Source: Hofstenia miamia (Eukaryota > Xenacoelomorpha > Acoela). From it: a stretch of 64,000 bases of DNA. The position numbers were made by a program, and so were the translations under genes. Below, piece by piece: positions 11,564 through 24,720 of this stretch. Numbering within the stretch: position 1 is the stretch's first letter; every line of letters starts with the position of its first letter. Under the pieces are notes generated by a model. It ran no database searches. It worked only from the letters and a program-made list of their open reading frames with translations, and was not told the DNA's origin. The DNA is taken from the NCBI GenBank assembly GCA_004352715.1, contig SCFE01000013.1, positions 867,207 through 931,206 of the forward strand. The letters are read 5' to 3'.

Positions 11564-13209
11564 TCAGTTGAAATGCGCGGACACCCTGTGTAAATAAAGC
11601 CGTGAAGTCTCTGAAGTAAGTACATGTAAACAACATCTTCCTCTAGTGATTGATTTTAATGTCAAAAATGTTTCAGCACAATCAACAAGATATGACAAAT
11701 TCAATCTTGAACTCTTAGTAATAGGCGTTTGAAATCCATCGCATTTGTGTAATCCTTTGAATGGTGTTTTAAAATTGACTATTTTAAACCAGTTTGTTAT
11801 TATTTCAATGAATTTTATTGTTCCTATTTCATTGGGAAAATCAATTTGCAGCGCAGCAAGGGTCTTTTCATTGAATATTTGTATTGCCAATGCAACATTT
11901 TGCCTTTCAATTGGTTTTGGTTTTACCGCAGTAAACGTAATATTTGACAATTTCAAGATTGTTTTTTCATTTGTCTCCAATTCAAATAATTGTCTAAGCA
12001 CAGACCATGACGCCACATAATCAGAACCCATATCGGTGAAATGCATCTCCTGACATTTTGAGGTAAACCAATTATTTCTAAAATTCTTCACTAAATGTAC
12101 TGTATCTGATAATATAAAAAAGACGTTTTCATTATCTGAAGGATGTTCAACAATCCAACAATTTTTTGGGAAGCACAGTAGAAGCAAACATCAATACAAA
12201 TAAACGATTCACAGAATAGTTGTCTTTTAATACGCCAATGCAATTACCATCGCATCTGGAAACATCAATAAATATTTCTTTAGCTTTTACAAATTGAAAT
12301 TCTCCAGTATTTGAATATAACGGATAAATAGCTGCTGCCAAACCTGGAGAGGAAGAACCTATAAAACTTATCATGTATGTTAACACAGATCTAGCTAATT
12401 TTGAAGGTTCATCATTAGAATATTCAAAACTTTGAGTTTTAATCATTGAAATTGATAATTGTTGACAGAAAAGAAATTTTATCTTCACAAAAAGGATTTT
12501 CAAATGTATTTTCTAGTGACTTCAGACTTGCTACGACTATCCACACATTTACCTTTGCAACATTTTCAAAGTGATAAGACTTAAAGAATAGTAGCATCTC
12601 GTCAAATTGACTCCAGCATTTAACAACATTGTTACGAGAGAAATGAGATGGCGCTGAAACTTCATGGCCATGTACATGAGAAACAAAGCATATTTTGTCT
12701 GTTAATCTAAAATTTAAATAAAAACAAATCCATTCCACAAGTAGAGGAGTATAATGATATTTCATACAAACAAGACTCCTTGAGTTTATCTTCTACAAAA
12801 CCATGTCGACAATAATAGTTAGAACATGTGAAATTTTTATTTCAAATATTGTCTTCATCCATAAATTGATGCAGTTCATCACTATTGTACATCCGTTTTC
12901 GACTTAATTTTTGAAGAGTTAGAGAATTTCTAGGAGCAGGTTGCACTTGTATCTTTTACAAGAGGAAGGTGGAACAGCAGAACATTTATATCGACTAGCA
13001 CTATTTCATTTCCAATGGGAATCTGGCATATCTATCGGCCAGTGTTTTCGGCTGATAAAAATATTTTTTGGTGAAGTTGACGGAATGTTTGGTAAGACCT
13101 CTATCCATTTTTGGCCTTCATTATCTTTAGGTAGTCTATAAATTGGTACATAACCATCCTTTTTGTAATAGTTAGACTTAAAGTTGTAAACAGAACATGT
13201 ATTCACCAT
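11564..13209 (-). pseudogene. THAP / P-element-type DNA transposase, frameshifted
   Basis: Minus strand, read from 13209: MVNTCSVYNFKSNYYKKDGY, a THAP-like N-terminus with YRLPKD and W-I, but the second zinc Cys is Phe and the expected Cys before the last His is lost (NIFISRKHWP). Further on (12765-11564, several frame changes) come ARSVLTYMISFIGSSS, IFIDVSRCDG, the hallmark DTVHLVKNFRNNWF, and the downstream VKPKPIERQNVALA region, matching the order of the P-element transposase core (RNase-H strand with Asp, GTP-binding insertion). Frameshifts near 12170 and 12480 and the broken zinc finger make it inactive. Assignment to the P superfamily is strong because of the VHLxKNxRNNW motif; the domesticated THAP9 class is an alternative but unlikely. 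Confidence 0.75.
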
Positions 13210-16200
13210 GTCTAATGCGCGTAATAATAATTACATGTGAATTACAGAAGCAGTAAGCATAAGCAGAGAATTAATTAACCAGTGCAATTACTCATTGTGG
13301 TTTTGTTCTCGCACAGTGGGTTTTTATCTCTTCAATTGTTTGCACACATTTTCTCATGATGCGTCCTTATTGGCTAATGCGTCAATGATTTTAATATTAT
13401 TTTATTTATTAATTTATGCAACAAATCACTTCGTTTTATTGTTACCAATTCAAATATTGAATATGAATAATCGGACCCTTTTTGAAAGGGTCGAAGAGGC
13501 TATCATGGCCGTGTAATTTAGCAGGCCCTGGATCATTATATTTAGGCATTAATTGCAAACTGCATAGGCAAAGCATAACATATGGTTACTTAGAATATAT
13601 AGCAAATTTTGCATAACCATATTGTAATGATCAATACCTGTTCTTACACAACCAGAGATGGCTACTCTGATCGCAGTTTATTGTAATCATGCAATAAGGC
13701 ATGCAAGTAGATTTATCATGTACACCCCCACATTATTACAAATTCTTTTAAAACAAACTATTAGAAAGTGTTTTGAAGTTTTCTCAATTAAATGATTGTT
13801 CGGTGTCACGTAATATTCATGGAACTTGGTTGCATAAATATCGGTTTAAGGAAAGTGCTAAGTAAATTTTGGAAGATTCTAACCAATGAGAGGTCTCTCA
13901 GCAATGCAAAAAGTGTTACTTCAGTGCATCTGAATGTGATCCGTAACTTATAATGCAAAATTTTGTAATTGAAAGCAATAAAAGTATTTCTAGTTCATTT
14001 ATATGCCGGGTACTAAATGTAAATTAGCCCTCTCACCCCCAAATCGTTACGCTGATTGATGTTGAGACTAACTGAAATAAAATTGTTTAGTTGCATGCAG
14101 TCAGTATTTGAAAAGCACATAATGATCAAACGATTTTACGATACATTGAGAATATTCGTTTGTATCTTTATATATCCAAGATTCATGGTACTAGCATTTA
14201 AGAATGGGCTTAAATTAATGAATTAGTCTGCTTAATGACGTCAATTTAAAAAACGTTAATTGACGGCGTTAAAGTATGAGTTTTTGCAGTTGGATTCTGT
14301 CAATGTGTTTCAAACGTTGATGTAAGTTATTATTAATGCACGATTATTATCGCAACAATGAAACGTACGTATTTTGCGGTGTTGTAATTAATTAAATAAT
14401 ATATTTTATTTATTTAATTTAGAAATACAGTTTTAAGCATCGACTTCCTCTGGATGGCATTCAAAAGCTGCAACTACATGGCTCATGCATTCTTTCATAT
14501 ATTTCGATCCGACCATTTGGTGCTATTGAGTAGCATTTTAGTTTGATGAACAATATTTGTAATGGATTTTGTATTTGATGTCTTCTGCTTGTACATTTTA
14601 TTTTCAGATATTTTTTATATTAGTGTCTGTTGAACTTTTAAAAGGAAGTCTTATATTTTATTTGGCAGACTAAAATGCATTTCAATTATTTCTTTAATAA
14701 ATTTTATATTTTCGTTATTATGTAATCCTTACTTTTTTGCTTTGCATCATATGTATGTAATACTATTATTTCGGTTTGGCAATTTTTTGTGTTTTGTTTT
14801 AACTACTGCAGGTTGTACATATTTTAACCGTAACTAAGTTTAATTCTAGACTGTGATAATAAAAATTTTTTATGCACTAAAATTGAACCTAAGTCCTCTC
14901 ATTCAATTCATAGGGTTGTTTTGTAAATGTATTCACTAAATCTGTGTTTAGTTAAAAATTCTTACTTACACTAGCTGGCAGTCACAGTAGTCAGATCACC
15001 TACATTGACCTTTAAACCAGATACTCAACAAGGGTCCATGTAGCTTTACTGGGGATCCGCATACAAAAAATAACGAATTGGGGATCAACGGGGATCTTTT
15101 ATTACTGAGAATGGAATTTCTAAAAAATTTGCACTATTTAAAAATACTAAAAGTAAAAATATTCACACAGCTTTTCTATAAAATGTAATTGTTAAATAAT
15201 TTATTTTTTATTAGTTTAGTTTTCCTTCAAAATAAAAAAATATAAGAAAGAGAGGTCCATAGGTAAAAAAGGCTGAAAACGACTGCTTTAAGCGAATAAT
15301 TGTCCATTCTTATTAGTAATAACTTGCTCTAAACGGACTTTTAAGATTTAGTTTAAAAATAACATTGGCATATACATGAAATTTAAGTAAAAAAATAAGT
15401 GATTTGCTTACAAGTTATTTATCTGGTTGCATTTCTATAATCAAATTAAAGCAAAATATCTTACATAGCTTCATTTATTGTTGCAGAACATAGAGATAAA
15501 ATATGAAGAACATTGAGGGGGGCTTAATAGGGTCCTCTTGGCACGCATCATTGGAGTGTTTTGAGTAGGATGATTTTCGAATGTAACAAAGAATAGTGTG
15601 AAAGTAGCTGAAGATTATCTTGATGAGATAGACACAATAGAAACAAATTTATTGTTAAGGGTCTTTAATAATTTTAATAAAAACATTTGACTAAAAGAGA
15701 TGTATTTCGCTTAACTTGAGCGTCAATTTACAGAATTTTCCCTCTAAATATGCATTATTAAAATAAAAGGTATTATGTAATTAAGCTTTGATTGGAGGTA
15801 GTTTATGGTGATATATCCAATCATCTTATATATATATATATATATATATATGTATACTTAGTTATGTAAATGTATGCTTAGTTGAAAATTATCAATTGCC
15901 TTGGATAAGACTTCATAGGTAAGTTTTATATCACAGTTCTTTAGGTGAATGGAGATGGTTAACTGATTTTTTGTTCTTTAGTTCTTGTTTGTAAATTTTT
16001 TGAAGTCTTTGCAAAGCATTGTGCAACCAGTTCAAAATTATTTCATGTACTACTTTGCAAAGGTTTTCATTCTTGGTTTCGGTCTTTAGTCCTATTAGAT
16101 GTCTAATTTTTTTGGTTTTAAGTATAAATCCTATTTTTAAATAAGATGTAATGATTATTTTCAGATTCATGTAAAATACGCTAAACTCATCACGTAAATA

Positions 16201-16255
16201 TTATGCCTTCATTAATTTTTCTTTGTAGTAAGAGAATTTCTACTACTAGAGCATG
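13210..16255. other. No recognised gene; AT-rich, includes a (TA)n tract at ~15829-15851
   Basis: Short open frames only, none resembling known proteins. There is a TA dinucleotide repeat near 15829-15851. Sub-blocks with ggggatc repeats at ~15048-15098 look like part of a small dispersed repeat, but no termini were found. Confidence 0.5.
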
Positions 16256-17690
16256 TACAGTAGCAATCAAGTTATTGGACACCGTCATTAACAAGATTAT
16301 CGAGGCTTTTTCACCATTTGCGAATACCACAATAAAGTTACATTTTAAATCCACGTAACGGGCTAATTTATCTACGTATAGCGTATAATATTTTAATGAT
16401 TTGGAAGAACACGGTTCATTAGCATGCGTGAAAATTAATTTAACACGTCGCAGGCACGCTCAAAAGTTTTCGGACACTACCTAGTTGCACAAATGTGGGC
16501 CCTGTATCTCAATTAACCGCTAACTTTTGACGAATCAGGTTGAAGATAGCTTTAATTTGCATTTAATATTATTAAAGCACGCTATTTCTAAACTATTCAG
16601 TTGTTACATCATGCCTAGAGTTGCTGATTGTCTACGTGAACGAATTATTCGATTGCATAACGAAAACAACTCGATTCGGTCGATTTCGGCACAGCTATTA
16701 ATGAAAGAAAAATTTGGTTTGATTGTTAATCGTCCTAATAGTGAAGACCCATGAAGTCTTTGCATAGATCGACGTCCTTGCTTGTTCTTACTTTAAAAAA
16801 AGCAGAAAACTACTGCTGTCGAACTGAACAAGGCATTATTGCCAAATAACACCATCTCTGTTCAAACAATAAGACGAATTTTGGTAAAGTACGGTCTTAA
16901 ATCTTATGTTGCACGGCGAAAGTCCGCCTTACGATCGAAACATGTTAGGGACCGGCTATCATTTGCCAAAGAGCGTAAACACTGGATTGTTGAAGAGTGG
17001 AGTAGAATGATTTTCACTGACGAATAATCGTTTCAGCTGCGGCCTAGATTGCGCGAACTTTGCCGTCATTTCAAGCATCAAGCATTACATGCTCGATTTG
17101 TCATAAACACAGTAAAGCATTGTGGCAAAACGTTGATGGTTTGGGGTGCTGTTAAGTTCGACGGTACAAGATCACTGGTTCGAGTTGATGGAACCATGGA
17201 CTCTACTCTGTCAAATATTTCACCGCATTGAAAGATTTTCTTGTCCCAATGCCGCATATTGATGACTGCCTAATTCAGGACAACGCCCGGTGCCATAAAT
17301 CGCGAACTACAATGCAATTTTTTATCGCCTTGAGCAGACACGTGGAATTACGACTAGTGAATGGCCTGCCCACAGTCCTGACCTTAACTTAATAGGCCTT
17401 TGGCAAATGATAAAGACTAAATTGGAAAAGTTGCAACCGTTTTCAGACTTGGAAGGTTTATTGAACATCATACTCCCTTTATTTCACAATATTTCTACCA
17501 AAGATATTCAAAAACGATTTGAAACTATGCCTCGCAGAATGATAATACACATTAGTAAATATTTGTCTATAACAAGAAATTTCGCAAACCCAGTTTCTTA
17601 TACATTATGTAAGAGTAACAATATTCTAAATTGGAATTGAAAGGAATACTGAGGCCAAATAAAGTCCAATTCTAAAAGAATTTACTGGTA
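16256..17690 (+). mobile_element. Tc1-like DNA transposon, inactive
   Basis: The left end tacagtagcaatcaagttattggacacc (16256) is a typical Tc1-type terminus. A second, internal copy of the motif (caaaagttttcggacact) lies at ~16459, as in IR/DR-type ends. The right end (RC of 17660-17690) starts TACCAGTA and contains ATTGGAC. A degenerate transposase lies between. The total of ~1.43 kb suits a Tc1 element. The right boundary is less certain than the left. Confidence 0.65.
16611..17640 (+). pseudogene. Tc1-like transposase pseudogene
   Basis: Begins MPRVADCLRERIIRLHNENN, a helix-turn-helix start of Tc1 transposases. It is followed by a stop-broken spacer, then SVQTIRRILVKYGLKSYVAR (second HTH), MIFTDE (first catalytic Asp) followed by a stop, TLMVWGAVKF, QDNARCHKS (second Asp) and WPAHSPDLNLIGLW, where the catalytic Glu of LNxIExLW is gone. 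At least three stops or frameshifts. Clearly dead. Confidence 0.8.
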
Positions 17691-17900
17691 CTAAGCATTC
17701 ATGATAATGGATTTTCATAATTCAAACAAAATTTCCAAGTATATCTTAATGCCTTTAAAAAATAAACCTTTACTAGGTTTAAAATTAACAATTCCTTGGT
17801 TCCGTATTTCTCATGAATCTGCAAATTTTGTACACTTTTTCGACTAAAGCAAAACTCTTAGTCATGTCCCAGTAGTTAATAAAATTAGTTAATGATTTAC

Positions 17901-18146
17901 CGGATAATTCCACCAACATGTAAATGTTCAAAAAATGAATCACAATAAGGGAGCGTAGGATTGTAAACTTCATAGCTACGCACAATGCGAATGGAATCAA
18001 TTTTCGCTTTATCAGTTTTATACACATTCGGTTCTCGATTGAACTGTGAAGGCATTGAGTATTCTTGAGGATAGCCGTGTGATTGGATCACATTTGGATT
18101 GTAGTATGGCGGAGGATATAAAGCAGCATTAAATTCTTGAGCCATT
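17901..18146 (-). CDS. Candidate first coding exon of an unknown protein
   Basis: Minus-strand frame of 82 residues beginning MAQEFNAALYPPPYYNPN and ending HVGGII at a possible donor (CCG|GTAAAT at 17900). The ATG lies one base after a good acceptor (ttattttag|A at 18147-18148), so a non-coding 5' exon, or a trans-spliced leader, would join just before the start. A 57-nt intron with a TGACTAAG branch-like site would carry the frame on to 17843 (SVQNLQIHEKYGTKELL and on), with a stop at 17699-17701. The Pro/Tyr-rich N-terminus resembles cytoplasmic tails, but I recognise no family. It lies downstream of the CPEB gene on the same strand. A chance open frame is possible. Confidence 0.35.
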
Positions 18147-18149
18147 CTA

Positions 18150-19530
18150 AAATAACCAAAATATTCTTAAAAATTAGTATAATCTATTTTCTAATAGAGT
18201 GCTTGAAGCATCTTTGCTATACACTTATGATGTCTTATTATTTGCATTTGTGTAATTGTGCAATGGTAGATATATTACATATTGATATAGTGCAAAATTT
18301 AATAAAGACCCTTAATGTTGTTTACTTTGAAAATTCGATTCCTGAAAGTTGCACCAAATTTCAGCCTGCTAAGATTGGCTAAACTCTGTCAAATGATTTC
18401 CAAAATATATAATACTATATTTACAAATAAGAAAGCAGTTAAGCAATTTAACAAGCTAGGTTTCGGTGTCTACTTCAACTTATAGTTCACCCCTATTGTG
18501 TAGATGTAATATACTGTAACAAAACTTTACACTAACAGTACTAAGGCAGACTGAACGGCTAATGTTAGAAAGTATCATTTTAGCGTTGTATTATAATTTA
18601 ACAATTAGTAGTTAACAGCAAGTGCTGTTAGTAGCTCGAACTTGTTTTTTTCAGTACAATAAAAATTCCTTCGTTTAATGAAATGCTTACATTCACAGGA
18701 AAGTACAATATAAACTTCTGTGACTCCATAAACTGATGACAATGAGCAAAGATAAACAACATCAAAAAAATCCTCTTCACACATTTTGCATCATAATAGT
18801 ACGTATATCCAAAAGGATGCCATAAATGCTACACCAGCCTCCAATCTCTAGATCAATAACTACAGAACTATTTCGTGATTACCTTTTATGACTACGAATT
18901 TCAATATTATACACAAAAATAGAATAGCTGTCAATTCCGCATCTTTATGAATTAGGAATACGTGAGTCTCCTACAGCTATTTGATGACTGCAATTTATAC
19001 TTGTTAACAAGATGTTGATATTTTTATCAGCATGATGTTGTAAAGATTGGACAAGAATTCTTTAAGATTCAGTCTTTGTCTCTGTGATACTTAATTAGAA
19101 ATTTTTTTCATTATATGCGATGGTTAATGATTTAGTATAGAATACTTTTAAGTTAAGTAAATGACAGAAATGATGTCATTGTATTAAAGTAATATTTACT
19201 CAATAGCAAACAGTAAACACCTTTTCTTAACAAACAAGGTTTACATCAATTTGAATAAAATAACTACATACTGAGATACAATGTCTTTGAATGATTTGAA
19301 ATATGCATTTCGCAAATAATCTCAAAGAATTTACCAAGAAAAACTGATACATTACTGCAATTGAGAACAGGAGGCCGGGGCTAGGGTGCTTTATTTAATA
19401 TTTAGAGCACATTAAAATTAATATAAAAAATATAATATATTTCTTCCATAAGCAAAAAATGTTTTTTGATCATCATGGATCAGTTTGGAAACTGTTTCAT
19501 AATGTATTCATACTGATTGTCTAGGGTAGG
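18150..19530. other. No recognised feature
   Basis: AT-rich non-coding sequence with no convincing reading frames, terminal repeats or RNA gene signatures. Confidence 0.5.
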
Positions 19531-19538
19531 GCCCGTAC

Positions 19539-20010
19539 CAGACTTGTCAACGAGCCGAGCCGAGCTTGAGCACAACATTTGATATACAACGAGCCCAAAA
19601 CGAGCCTACTTTAGGCAAAGCAAGTTTATAGTTCTGCTTGTTAATTTGATTATGGAGATTTTTCTTATTTTTTGCAGTCAGTATGCTTTTCTATAATCTT
19701 ATTTTAGAAATGTTTATTAAATAATAGGAAGAGCTATGTAAAAAATTCTTTGAGCACAATATTTTTAAAAAAATACCGAGCTAAAACTAGCCTTATTCAA
19801 ATATGTTATGTGGCGAGCCGAGCCAAGCCGAACTTACACAAAATTTAAACGAGCCGAGCCGAGCTTGGAAATGTCGGCTCNNNNNNNNNNNNNNNNNNNN
19901 NNNNNNNNNNNNNNNNNNNNNNNNNNNNNNNNNNNNNNNNNNNNNNNNNNNNNNNNNNNNNNNNNNGGAGCCGAGCCGAGCTTGGAAATGTCGGCTCGTT
20001 GACAATTCTG
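19539..20010. mobile_element. hAT-type MITE, GAGCCGAGC family, copy A
   Basis: Ends are CAGACTTGTCAACGAGCCG (19539) and its near inverse CGGCTCGTTGACAATTCTG (to 20010). They are flanked by a perfect 8-bp target duplication gcccgtac (19531-19538, 20011-20018). The GC-rich ends contrast with an AT-rich middle. An 86-N gap (19881-19966) is bracketed by a 30-bp duplicated segment (19851-19880 and 19968-19997). No coding capacity. A related copy is at 25647. Confidence 0.8.
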
Positions 20011-20178
20011 GCCCGTACCTACAAAAATACACCCGTCGATTTGTCCGTAACCGTATGTTAAATCCGTTATGCCCGTAGCTAAATGCTACACTTAAATAAA
20101 ATTGCTTGATGCAACAAGAAAACCTTCAACTTCGCTATTAAAAAGAAACTCTTAAACTGGCATAGTCATCAATGAAAT

Positions 20179-21430
20179 TTACTGCTTACACTTACAATCC
20201 AATTGTGTTTCAGCGAGCAGTGGGTTTTTTGTAAGGAAGAGGCTCATTTGTTCAAAAAGCAATTTTTCAAAGACTTTGCTAAAAGGTGAGGTGATAGAAA
20301 TAGGGCGATAATTTTGAGGATTATCTTTTTTATATAAAGGTGTAACAATTGCCATTTTTAAAAAAGATTGAAATTTATTATTCTTTATGCAATTGTTTAT
20401 TATGAAGCACTGTGAGTACGCAATTTCAGATGGGCCACAAGATTTATTAATTTTAAGATTTGAGCTAGCTTTAAAAATTTCACACCTAGTCACATACCTA
20501 AGCGAAAACGATTTAAAGAATTTCTTATTGTAGTTTCCAAATTGGTATTGAACTTCTATACCTAAATATTGACCCATGTTTAAAAATTCCTCATTGAAAG
20601 CATTTGCGATATATTAGAAGAATTAGAAAGTTTTTCTCCATTGATAGATTCAATGCAATTCACCCCATATGTAACATTTTTTGCCGATTGAAAAAATTAT
20701 TGATAAATTCCCTCTTTATAGGAGAGGAAAGATCATTTTGAGATTTTCTCAATGAAATATTAGATTTATTCCGGGAAACCTTGTATTTAAGATACTTTTC
20801 TGGTGACTTATTGGCCAAAAGATCTCTAAGCGCTATATTTTTAGATTTGATCATTAATTTCATGTCTAATATTAACCATAGTTTCTCTTTAAATTTCCTA
20901 ATAGAAGGCTTTTCTGATGTTAAAATGCGTTTTTGGGACAGAAAAAAATTACGTAGTTTTTCAAAAATAGTAATAAATGTTTCAAACATACCATCAATAT
21001 CCGAATTTATAAAAACATTTTCCCATGTTTCTTTGCCTAATTTAATTTTTAGTTGCTTTAAAAATGTTTGCTCATTCCATGTATTTCTATCCGCCTATAA
21101 ATGGGTTGATTTACTGCTTGCTTCGAAGATATGCATGTAATTATAGAATGATCGGAAAAGAAGCATTTACTACATAAATACTTGAAACTTTAGTTATTAG
21201 TCACAAAGAAATAATCGATAAGAGTTGAGGTGCTGCCAGTGAAACGCGAAGGAATATCAGAATTTTACTGTTTTGAGATCAACTGAGTCCAGTATGAGGT
21301 TCAATTTTTCCTTTGATTCAATTAAAATAATAAAAATTCCAATCACCCATTATCATTACTGATTTCCTTTCTGATAAAGAAGTTTGAATTTCTTTTTCAA
21401 CAATAGCAAAAAAAATCATTTATTATAGAT
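20179..21430 (-). pseudogene. LINE fragment: endonuclease end, linker and RT start
   Basis: Read from ~21430 down: MGDWNFYYF (the GDxN block), TGSTSTLIDYFFVTNN and FSDHSIITC (last endonuclease blocks with the SDH motif), then a linker (PSIRKFKEKLW, IALRDLL) and the first RT blocks (MAIVTPLYKKDNPQNYRPIS, SKVFEKLLFEQM). It breaks off near 20200. Stops and a frameshift at ~20600-20660 inactivate it. Looks like an L2/CR1- or jockey-type LINE. Confidence 0.7.
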
Positions 21431-21449
21431 TTGCTGGAACAGTATGAAA

Positions 21450-24400
21450 CGTTTATTAATTGAGTAATGTATTTTTCATTAGTTGCTACATGAATTTTTA
21501 CTTCTACCTAAAGACTTTCAAATTATTTTGATTTGTTGATGTCCGGTCGAAATTTAGGGTTAAAATGCTGTGGGATAGCAATAAGACGCCGCCTCTCTTA
21601 TATTTTAACAGGTATTTTTAATTATTTGCTGCTGTGATCTGTAGTAGATGAACTGATTTGAAAGTTATGATCAAAAATTTGACGTTTGACTGGTATTCTG
21701 AAAGTGACTTTTTTGGAATTTAGGCTTTATGGTGAGCTGAAAGAAAATGAAGAGAAAATTTTAGCCTCAAAAAGAAATTCAAATCATACTAGATAAATAT
21801 TAAGCTTTCTACATGCTAAAGCCAATTTTGCTTTACTCGTATTTTTACTTATTTTGTAAATGTTCTCAAGCCCGTTTTTTTCTGTTCAAACCTTTAATAA
21901 ATATTTCACTTTACTTGTATAAATAACTCGTATTTTTACGTAATCCATATTAAATTTTTGTATAATTGTATAGTAAAACAGTCGGTTAATCCGTGCACGG
22001 GTGCATTTACAAAATAGCTTGAACGCCTATGGTTGGCACGCCCTGTCCAACTATCGCAAGACACAACTGATTCATTGTACATGTACACGTCATATAAATA
22101 ATTGTACAAGTATTACATTTAGTGTCTCATGTAAAAGTAATGATTTGAGTTTAACTTCTCCCGCTTACCAATTGAACGAACTGATAAACTGGCTGTAAAT
22201 ATCGTTAAAATTATAAAATAAGGGTTGTAGAGCCACTTTAGAGCGGTCCCAAATTGACAGTCACCTTACTTGCATTTCACTTGGTCTGTATAATCGGCCG
22301 TTCCCAGAGATACAAATTAAGCAGAGTTGACTGTATTAATTACACTATGTATCACTATGTATACATGTAGAATTGCAATGCATTTATATTAAATTAGTTA
22401 TGATGTATAGCTAATAAGATTTTTAGGAAAGCAATAGATAGGTAAACAAGTTTAAGTGTTATTGTTTATAACAGTCGTATTTATTACAGTATTATACATT
22501 ATGTTGTTCATTGATGAATTTTATTCAATTTTATTCCCTGATTTTATCATTATAGTAGATCTTTAGGTATTGTTCTGGCCAAATTCTGCCCACTGATGCA
22601 ATAAGTCAGCTCATAAGAAATTGAATGCAGACCTGGACAATGCAGGTTATATACATGTTCATGTTCTTACTACATGTTTTATTAATAATATGATAGTTAA
22701 ATGCTGGGGGCTACTGATGCTTCCAACTGGTTTCTCATCTTTGTATTTCAATAAATTATAAATTTATATTTATTGTATGAAAGACATATACAGTATGTAT
22801 AGAGAGCAATTTGGTAATGAATGATTCATGGTAAATGCATTTCTTGTCTTTAAATCTAATTTCATCTTATGATTCAGTCATATGACCTCATATAAAAATG
22901 CAATATGTCACTAGTAAAGTGAATTTGTTCAGTTTTCATTTAGTTTGGAGTTAATTGTGTTTAATTTTAGTAATTATAGTGGTTTGAGAGCGTGTTATTA
23001 AGGTATTTATTTGTATAATTTTCAATTTAATAATGCTGCTTAAGCAGTCTTTTTAATCAACATAGCAAAACCCCAATTTCAGAGACATATTGAAACAAAC
23101 GTGCAAACGTGACGTTGCCAGCAGGTGAATGGCAGCCATGGGCCAGTCATTTTTGTAATACTTAAGCATTGATAATTGCAACTTGGAATTAAAAGAACTT
23201 CTTGTTCTGCAATAACAGCTTTCTTGTAGTATAAGAACTCTTGTAATTTCATTGATTGAAGATCCTTTGTTTCTTCAGAATATCTCATAGCATTTGAGAT
23301 AAAAACTATAGGTTTTGAAAGGGATGATGAGTATCATCATTGTGTCTGCATTGGACCTATGTGTCATGTGAGTGTTCAAGAAAAAAAATTGACTGGTGCT
23401 TACTTCATTATGGAATATATTGAGATTGCCAATTATCTGTTTTTCTGTTATAGTGTCAAGATTATTACTTTTTGCATAAATCATTGGAATTATCTCAATA
23501 TGTTTAGTTCCAATGTGATTTGTACACTCTTACCATAAGTCTGCCCATATCATGTTGTGTACTCCAGCAAACAATGTGACTGTACTTGAATCACGTAATT
23601 TCCCACTTGCATGAGTTGCTTCTGCAATTTCAGTAATTTGTTTAGATATGATGAGGTGCTTATCAAGATTCTTTCTTTATTGTCTGTTTCTGTTTAACTG
23701 TTTTTAAATGCTTGGGATTCTGTTATATGGTTAGCATCTTTTTGTGTACTGACATATGTATCAGGCGTGTTTTGTGGTAGTTTTTAATGGTCCTTCATTG
23801 GTATATGCACATGCACAGGTGGTATGCATAACAAATTATCTGATTCTAGCTATGGCTGTTTGCGAAATGTCTTGAAATTTATGTCTCATACATGGTGCCT
23901 AAATATATTTTCAGTTATTCTCAGAGAAATGTAGAATACTAAATGAAAAAATCTGGTGTAACATGCGAGTTATATCTTTGATATTTTGACTAGTGATGAT
24001 TTATTCTTTAGAATCCTTGTAAGAAGTTTTTCTATCTTTGCAATTGCTTTTTTCCCCTGTTCGGTTTATATGCCCTTTTAAATTTGTTTGTCGGAAGCCA
24101 ACTTTTTAGTATTCCCCATCAAAACGTTTCTTAATGTAAATTTGATCTCAAATCTTTTTATTAATTGGAGATAAGAGGCTTGGTTCTTCTATAAAAAATA
24201 TGGCTAGTAACTAAATGCTTCCAGAACATTATGTTCCTCAAGGAATGTTTGTATACACTTGCTGGTTCATGCATGTCAGCTGTTTGCTGAATATTCCCGG
24301 GTTGTTCTTTCAGCTGATTCATGATAATGTTTATAAAGTGAGTGGAAATGTTCATTGTGAGCAATTGCTTCTGTGTTAGAAAGTGCTGTTGTTTTAATCT

Positions 24401-24520
24401 GTCTGTTTGAAAGTTTGAAAAAATGTAGTTAAGCACGAAGACCTTATATGTATTTGTCATAGTTTATGAATTTACAGAATTATTATAATAAAAAATCATT
24501 GTGCAAAACATTGCACATAT
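21450..24520. other. No gene recognised; possible pogo/Tigger-like MITE at ~21979-22333
   Basis: Mostly AT-rich sequence without recognisable coding. At the right of a ~355-bp segment, the reverse complement of 22333 and below begins CAGTCAACTCTGCTTAATTTG, followed by a TA, resembling pogo/Tigger ends. The left end (cagtcggttaatccg, 21979) is only loosely similar and lacks a flanking TA, so the element call is weak. Confidence 0.4.
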
Positions 24521-24529
24521 CAAAATATT

Positions 24530-24535
24530 TTTATT
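24530..24535 (-). promoter_or_regulatory. Candidate poly(A) signal of the CPEB gene
   Basis: AATAAA on the minus strand about 185 nt after the CPEB stop codon (24721). The position suits a short 3' UTR. AATAAA is common by chance in this AT-rich sequence, so this is only suggestive. Confidence 0.35.
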
Positions 24536-24720
24536 AAAATACAATATTTTTGGTAATTCAATAAAGGATGTCTCAAATATTATTAACATTTAATTTAGAA
24601 TTCGTAGTAAAATTTAACTAGCAACTGTTGTGATTTTTCTAAACATATCTTTAGCTATTTTTACCTTTGGAATGATAAAATTACAAATCATTATAAATAT
24701 TGCAAGAATTCATCTGTTCA

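Noticed and set aside
11745-12020. Plus-strand open frame opposite the P-type transposase
   Set aside because: Antisense shadow of the minus-strand coding remnant, with no independent similarity.
24030-24125. Alternative CPEB terminal exon with KFKRAYKPNRGKKQ-type basic tail (minus strand)
   Set aside because: The acceptor is A-rich and weak. The exon at 24721-24828 has a proper acceptor, matching phase and a CPEB-like HSP tail.
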